From contig CAVWEX010000001.1 in NCBI GenBank assembly GCA_963754125.1, forward strand, positions 1 through 64,000: a stretch of 64,000 nt of DNA, given 5' to 3'. Of this stretch, positions 60,500-64,000 are shown piece by piece; the first letter of the stretch is position 1, and every line of letters starts with the position of its first letter. The position numbers and the translations under genes were made by a program. The DNA is from RPQJ01 sp963754125 (GTDB lineage: Bacteria > Pseudomonadota > Gammaproteobacteria > Steroidobacterales > Steroidobacteraceae). The notes under the pieces were generated by a model. It did not search any database. It was given only the letters and a program-made list of their open reading frames with translations, and had not been told where the DNA came from.

Positions 60500-60988
60500 A
60501 TGCGCATCCGCGAAACCCCGCTTTGGCGGGGTTTTCTCTTCCCGGTAACGCTGCTTGCGTTGCTACTTCCCGGCGTCCCGGCGCCGGCCGGGGAGCAGCC
60601 GCAGGAACTGCCGCGCGTCCAGCTGGGCGCCGGCATCCATGTCATCCAGGCCCAGGTCGCGTTGACGCCGTCTCAACACCGGACCGGGCTGATGTTTCGC
60701 CAGACCATGGCCCCCAGCGAGGGGATGCTGTTCATTTTTCAGGGGGCGCGCCAGCAGTGCCTCTGGATGAAGAACACCCTGCTGCCACTCTCCGCCGCGT
60801 TCGTCGCCGATGATGGCAGGATCGTGAATATCGAGGACATGGTGCCAGGATCGCTCGACAGGCACTGCTCGACCGCGCCGGTGCGCTTCGTGCTGGAGAT
60901 GAATCGAGGCTGGTTTTCCCAGCGGGGCATCGGCCCCGGGTTCCGCCTGCAGGGCGGTCCCTTCCCGGGAGCTGGCCAGGCCCCGTAG
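60500..60988 (+). CDS. DUF192-family exported protein
   Basis: A 162-residue protein with an N-terminal export signal (GFLFPVTLLALLLPGVPAPA) and a DUF192 domain: VQAQVALTPSQHRTGLMFRQ, GMLFIFQGARQQCLWMKNTLLPLSAAFV and APVRFVLEMNRGWFSQRGI. The FxMKNT segment is the family's hallmark. The role is unknown. ATG 60500 is 20 bases after the preceding gene. Intact. Confidence 0.88.
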   Translation: MRIRETPLWRGFLFPVTLLALLLPGVPAPAGEQPQELPRVQLGAGIHVIQAQVALTPSQHRTGLMFRQTMAPSEGMLFIFQGARQQCLWMKNTLLPLSAAFVADDGRIVNIEDMVPGSLDRHCSTAPVRFVLEMNRGWFSQRGIGPGFRLQGGPFPGAGQAP

Positions 60989-60992
60989 TCCG

Positions 60993-62279
60993 TCACCGTG
61001 CCGCGCAGAGGTTGCGCGGCACGGCGACGGGGCAGGCAATTGAGTTACGGACCGGCGCCCGGGCCCGGGGTGAGCCGAGTCGGCCGCGGAAGAGCGTGGT
61101 GTCCTGGGCATTCACGCTGCCATTGCAGTTGATGTCACCCTTGTTGAACGTCGGGGCAACACTGGGCGCGCCGAGAAGCTGACGGTAGAGCGTCGTGTCC
61201 TGGGCATTCGTCGACCCGTTGTTGTTCATGTCCCCGTCGCAGCGATTGCCGAACCCGTCGTTGTCGGAGTCGCACTGGGCGGCTGCACCACTGTTGTTGG
61301 CCAGCGTGCGGCAGTTGTCGCAGGCATTGCCCCGGGCATCCCCATCGGCGTCGGCCTGGTTCCAGTTGGACACGGCAGGGCAGTTGTCGAGGCTGTCGGG
61401 AACGCTGTCGACGTCCGCATCCACGATGGGCGTCACGATCTTGCCCTCGATCATGTACGCGGTGTTGCCCGTGCTGGAGACCGTCAGGAAGCGGACGATG
61501 CCCGGATTCCCGTTGACGCCGTTGACGTACGGTTGCGACGCGCCGTTGCCCTGCGAGTTGGTGGTGTCGAGCACCCCCTGGAACGCGAAGGCATCGATGC
61601 CGTTCTCGAAGCCAAGGCCGGTGCTCGGAACCGTCTGGCTGTAGGTGCCGCTGATCAGCGGATAGTTGCCGGCATTCGCCAGCGTCGGGAACGAGGGGAG
61701 GCTGGTGCCGGTATTGAAGATGTTCGTTCCCGTGGCGTACAGGCCGAAGGCGCCCGCGCCGGTGCCGTTACCGGCCGGCTGCGCGCTCAGGCAGCCGAAG
61801 AAGTACGGGCAGGTGCCACCGTAGCCGGCGGCCGGACCGTGGTCCGACAGCAAGCCGTTCGCCGACGTGGAGATGAAGGTCGGCCAGTCGTTGGGGTTGG
61901 TGACGAAGTCGATGGCGAAGTAGCTGTTTCCAGGAGTCTTCAGCAGGTTGAACGTCGCGCCATTGAACGTGTGCACCGACCAGCCGTTCGACGGCGAGTT
62001 GCCGCTCTCCGTCGAGAACGTGCCGTTCAGGGTGATGGTGTTCACCGCGGTCAGCTGCGTGCCGCTGGGAACGGCGCTCATGATGACGCGGGCCTTGAGG
62101 TTGGGCGCCGCGATCGGACCCGGGTTGAAGGGGCCGGGCCCGACCGGCGTGAGGTTCGGCGTGAACGCGCCGGATGCCTCGTAGACCTGGTCGAACACGA
62201 CATCAAAAATAAGCACGCTCTGGGCATTCGACGCGGCCGCACTCAGGCCGAGCGCGAGCCCAAACAGAAACTTCCTCAT
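60993..62279 (-). CDS. Exported protein, paralogue 3, with TSP3 repeats and dockerin domain
   Basis: About 428 residues: signal MRKFLFGLALGLSAAASNA, the same body as paralogues 1 and 2 (VVFDQVYEASGAFTPNL, SPSNGWSVHTF, GIDAFAFQGVLD), but no PEP-CTERM anchor. Instead it has thrombospondin type 3-like calcium repeats (DADVDSVPDSLDNCP, DADGDARGNACD, DSDNDGFGNRCD) and two dockerin-like calcium loops (GDMNNNGSTNAQDTTLYRQ, GDINCNGSVNAQDTTLFRG). The last 16 or so codons overlap a terminator hairpin; a stop in another frame at 61045-61047 gives the end GPGAGP and is probably the true one. A shared leader lies upstream. Confidence 0.85.
   Translation of the reverse strand: MRKFLFGLALGLSAAASNAQSVLIFDVVFDQVYEASGAFTPNLTPVGPGPFNPGPIAAPNLKARVIMSAVPSGTQLTAVNTITLNGTFSTESGNSPSNGWSVHTFNGATFNLLKTPGNSYFAIDFVTNPNDWPTFISTSANGLLSDHGPAAGYGGTCPYFFGCLSAQPAGNGTGAGAFGLYATGTNIFNTGTSLPSFPTLANAGNYPLISGTYSQTVPSTGLGFENGIDAFAFQGVLDTTNSQGNGASQPYVNGVNGNPGIVRFLTVSSTGNTAYMIEGKIVTPIVDADVDSVPDSLDNCPAVSNWNQADADGDARGNACDNCRTLANNSGAAAQCDSDNDGFGNRCDGDMNNNGSTNAQDTTLYRQLLGAPSVAPTFNKGDINCNGSVNAQDTTLFRGRLGSPRARAPVRNSIACPVAVPRNLCAAR
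60996..61024. terminator. Bidirectional terminator-like hairpin
   Basis: CCGTGCCGCGCA / TGCGCGGCACGG is a perfect 12-base stem with a five-base loop between the convergent DUF192 gene and paralogue 3. It has no long T-run. It lies inside the nominal 3' end of the paralogue 3 frame. Confidence 0.6.
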
Positions 62280-62362
62280 GGCAGAGACCTCCGGAATTTG
62301 AGATGGGTTGCTTTGTGTCGTCTAGTTATGCAATTCCCCGGCGGTCAGTTCTCAGTGCTCCC

Positions 62363-62451
62363 CCAGGCTGTTTCTATCCTCAGCGTGAGAGCGGACTCGT
62401 GGTTCGAAAGCCGGGCTAGCGGCCCGGCACGGCACGGCAGGTCAAAATATA
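62363..62451 (-). promoter_or_regulatory. Shared promoter and 5' leader element, copy C
   Basis: On the minus strand: TATATT (62446-62451), hairpin GCCGGGC-CGCTA-GCCCGGC (62410-62428), block GCTCTCACGCTGAGGATAG (62374-62392) and GGGGGAGCACTG just after. It precedes paralogue 3. The full divergent gap 62280-62646 has no other gene. Confidence 0.65.
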
Positions 62452-62646
62452 CTCCGATCCGGGCGGCGGGCCAGCCTCGGCAGCGTCTGATTTCGCCCGT
62501 TATGTCCAATTTCCCGGGTCGATTGGCGACGTTCGCGCCGGGCGATCCCTGGCGGCTTGCTGGCCGTCGCGCTGCAGGCTTGAGACCGGACCGACTTGTA
62601 ATTACCATCCATAAAGGATTAATAGTTCGAAGATTGCGGATGGATC

Positions 62647-63519
62647 GTGGTCACCCCCACCGACAGCGCTGAAGCCCTGAACGAGAAGCGGCGGCGTGCC
62701 GTCGAGCTGCGCCTGGCCGGCGCCTCTCTGGCTGCAATCCGGGGTGCCACGGGCCTCAGCGCCCCGACCGTCATTGCGGCCTACAAGGCTTTCGTCGCGG
62801 GCGGCTGGCCGGCCGTTCCCGTGCAGGCCCTGGGCAGGCGGGTTGGCCAGGGGCGCCGCCTTCTGGACGCGCAGGAGCGGGAACTGCACCGGGCAATCTT
62901 CACGTCGGCTCCCGAGGCTCACGGACTGCCCCATGCCCTCTGGTCCGTGGCCGCGGTGCAGGCACTGCTCCGGTCCCGCTGGAACGTGTCCCTCGCCGAG
63001 ACTTCGGTGCTCCGCTACCTGACTGGCTGGGGGATGGACCTCCGGCCTTTGCGGGACGTCACCCCGGCGAGCGGCGCCGAGAAGCGCTGGTTCAGTGCCG
63101 AGCTTCCCCGCCAGCTGAGGCGGGCCCGGTCCCGGCGGGCGAAAATCTACTGGGCGGGGGAACTCAGCGTTGGCGCGCCCGCGGTGCGTATCCTGTGCGG
63201 CACGAACCTCCGGGGCCGGCCCTGCTGGCTCGTGCTCCCGGCCCCGAACCAGGTGGACGGTTACCGCGACTTCCTGGAGCGGCTCGTGAAGGAAGCGGCG
63301 GGCCCGGTCTGCGTCCTGCTCCACGGGGTCGATGCGTCCCACAGTCCCGATCTTGCCGCCTGGATCGGGACCCGGAGCGACCGCCTGGCAGTGGTCCCGT
63401 GCCCCATCAGCCTGACCCGCGCCCTCCAGCACGCTGCGGCGCTATCGCCCGACAGGCCGCGCGCTTCCGGTCCGCCAAGACCCTCGCGGGCTCAACCCGT
63501 TGCCGTCAGAGATTCCTCC
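62647..63519 (+). CDS. Degenerate IS630-like winged-HTH/DDE protein, in frame with cysD
   Basis: GTG at 62647 opens about 291 codons without a stop before the cysD ATG. The N-terminus is a helix-turn-helix (AVELRLAGASLAAIRGATGLS) followed by a second winged helix (LWSVAAVQALLRSRWNVSLAETSV). The C-terminal half keeps the outline of an IS630-type DDE fold (RRAKIYWAGELSVGAPAV, DGYRDFLERLV, VCVLLHGVDASHSPDLAAWI), but the first acidic motif has lost its Asp (WAGE) and the LDNA-type motif is altered (GVDASHS). No terminal inverted repeats were found. A domesticated, probably inactive transposase or DNA-binding regulator. No stop separates it from cysD. Confidence 0.6.
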
Positions 63520-64000
63520 ATGCCGCTAACCCACCTGCAGCGCCTCGAGGCCGAGGCGATCCACATCATGCGCGAGGTCGTTGCCGAGGCCGAGAAGCCG
63601 GTGATGCTGTACTCGATCGGCAAGGACAGCGCCTGCATGCTCCGGCTTGCGCAGAAGGCGTTCTTCCCGGCGCCGCCACCATTCCCGCTGCTGCACGTGG
63701 ACACGACCTGGAAGTTCCGGGAGATGTACGAGCTCCGCGACCGCGTCGCGCGGGACACGGGGATGGAACTCATCGTCCACCGGAACCCGGAGGCCCTGGA
63801 GCAGGGGATCAACCCCTTCGACCACGGCTCGCAGATCCACACGGACATGTGGAAGACCCAGGGCCTCAAGCAGGCGCTGGAGAAATTCGGCTTCGACGCC
63901 GCCTTCGGCGGCGCCCGGCGCGACGAGGAGAAATCCCGCGCCAAGGAGCGGATCTTCTCGTTCCGCAATGCCCAGCATCGCTGGGACCCCAAGGCCCAGC
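63520..64000 (+). CDS. cysD: Sulfate adenylyltransferase subunit 2 (partial, runs off the window)
   Basis: The first 160 residues of CysD, the ATP pyrophosphatase subunit that with CysN forms APS from sulfate and ATP. PVMLYSIGKDSACMLRLAQKAF holds the PP-loop SIGKDS; LLHVDTTWKFREMYELRD, INPFDHGSQIHTDMWKTQGLK and AFGGARRDEEKSRAKERIFSF are family blocks. ATG at 63520 fits family N-termini and is in frame with the preceding gene. CysN/C would lie beyond the window. Confidence 0.95.
   Translation, partial: MPLTHLQRLEAEAIHIMREVVAEAEKPVMLYSIGKDSACMLRLAQKAFFPAPPPFPLLHVDTTWKFREMYELRDRVARDTGMELIVHRNPEALEQGINPFDHGSQIHTDMWKTQGLKQALEKFGFDAAFGGARRDEEKSRAKERIFSFRNAQHRWDPKAQ

Noticed and set aside
62647..63519. 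Intact IS630-family insertion sequence
   Set aside because: No terminal inverted repeats or TA duplication were seen, and the acidic catalytic motifs are changed.

Overview
The window looks like a metagenome-type contig joined from two different proteobacterial genomes. Bases 1 to about 27,700 are very GC-rich and read as a betaproteobacterium, probably Burkholderiales. The support is the order pyrG-kdsA-Dabb-eno-ftsB, an Anbu (ancestral proteasome subunit) cluster, a PpsR/PHP/ppsA neighbourhood and a Burkholderia-like L-fucose oxidation cluster. From about 27,740 to the end the sequence reads as a PEP-CTERM-carrying gammaproteobacterium, with a pilin operon fimT-pilV-pilW-pilX-pilY1-pilE, PrsT and cysD. 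Where they meet, ppsA stops after about 40 codons and an opposing secreted-protein gene stops after about 30, so both sides are cut at one point.

Layout of part 1: Anbu operon (ATP-grasp, alpha-E, Anbu, transglutaminase/DUF2126) at 1-5,404; a PlpD-type patatin autotransporter at 5,590-7,834; an exported hypothetical; gltX; pyrG-kdsA-Dabb-eno-ftsB and an rRNA methyltransferase-like gene (10,317-15,731); two tandem secreted paralogues separated by a sugar-kinase remnant (15,738-17,782); an L-fucose-type catabolic cluster with kinase, mutarotase, aldolase, GntR regulator, aldose dehydrogenase and lactonase (17,851-23,088); a matrixin-like protease; ppsR, a PHP phosphatase, an HTH protein and the ppsA start.

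Layout of part 2: a ferredoxin/FAD oxidoreductase divergent from a heme-rich cluster (29,523-about 35,610) with a membrane cytochrome-b-like protein, a cytochrome with about 21 CXXCH motifs, a five-heme cytochrome, a SPOR protein, a TPR-beta-barrel protein and a lipoprotein; S-(hydroxymethyl)glutathione dehydrogenase; small housekeeping genes and a nested inverted repeat; the minor pilin operon (38,373-44,997); RidA, a DUF255 thioredoxin-fold protein and dusB; a TonB receptor with a PKD lipoprotein; a membrane LytTR regulator; then PrsT and a PEP-CTERM locus (54,796-62,451) in which three paralogues share a promoter-leader element; last, a degenerate IS630-like DDE protein that reads in frame into cysD.

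Most genes longer than about 500 bp carry single-base frameshifts, nearly all +1, including essential genes (gltX, pyrG, eno). I treat these as sequencing or assembly errors and annotate the intact gene spans; they are not evidence of pseudogenes. No tRNA, rRNA or CRISPR array was found.
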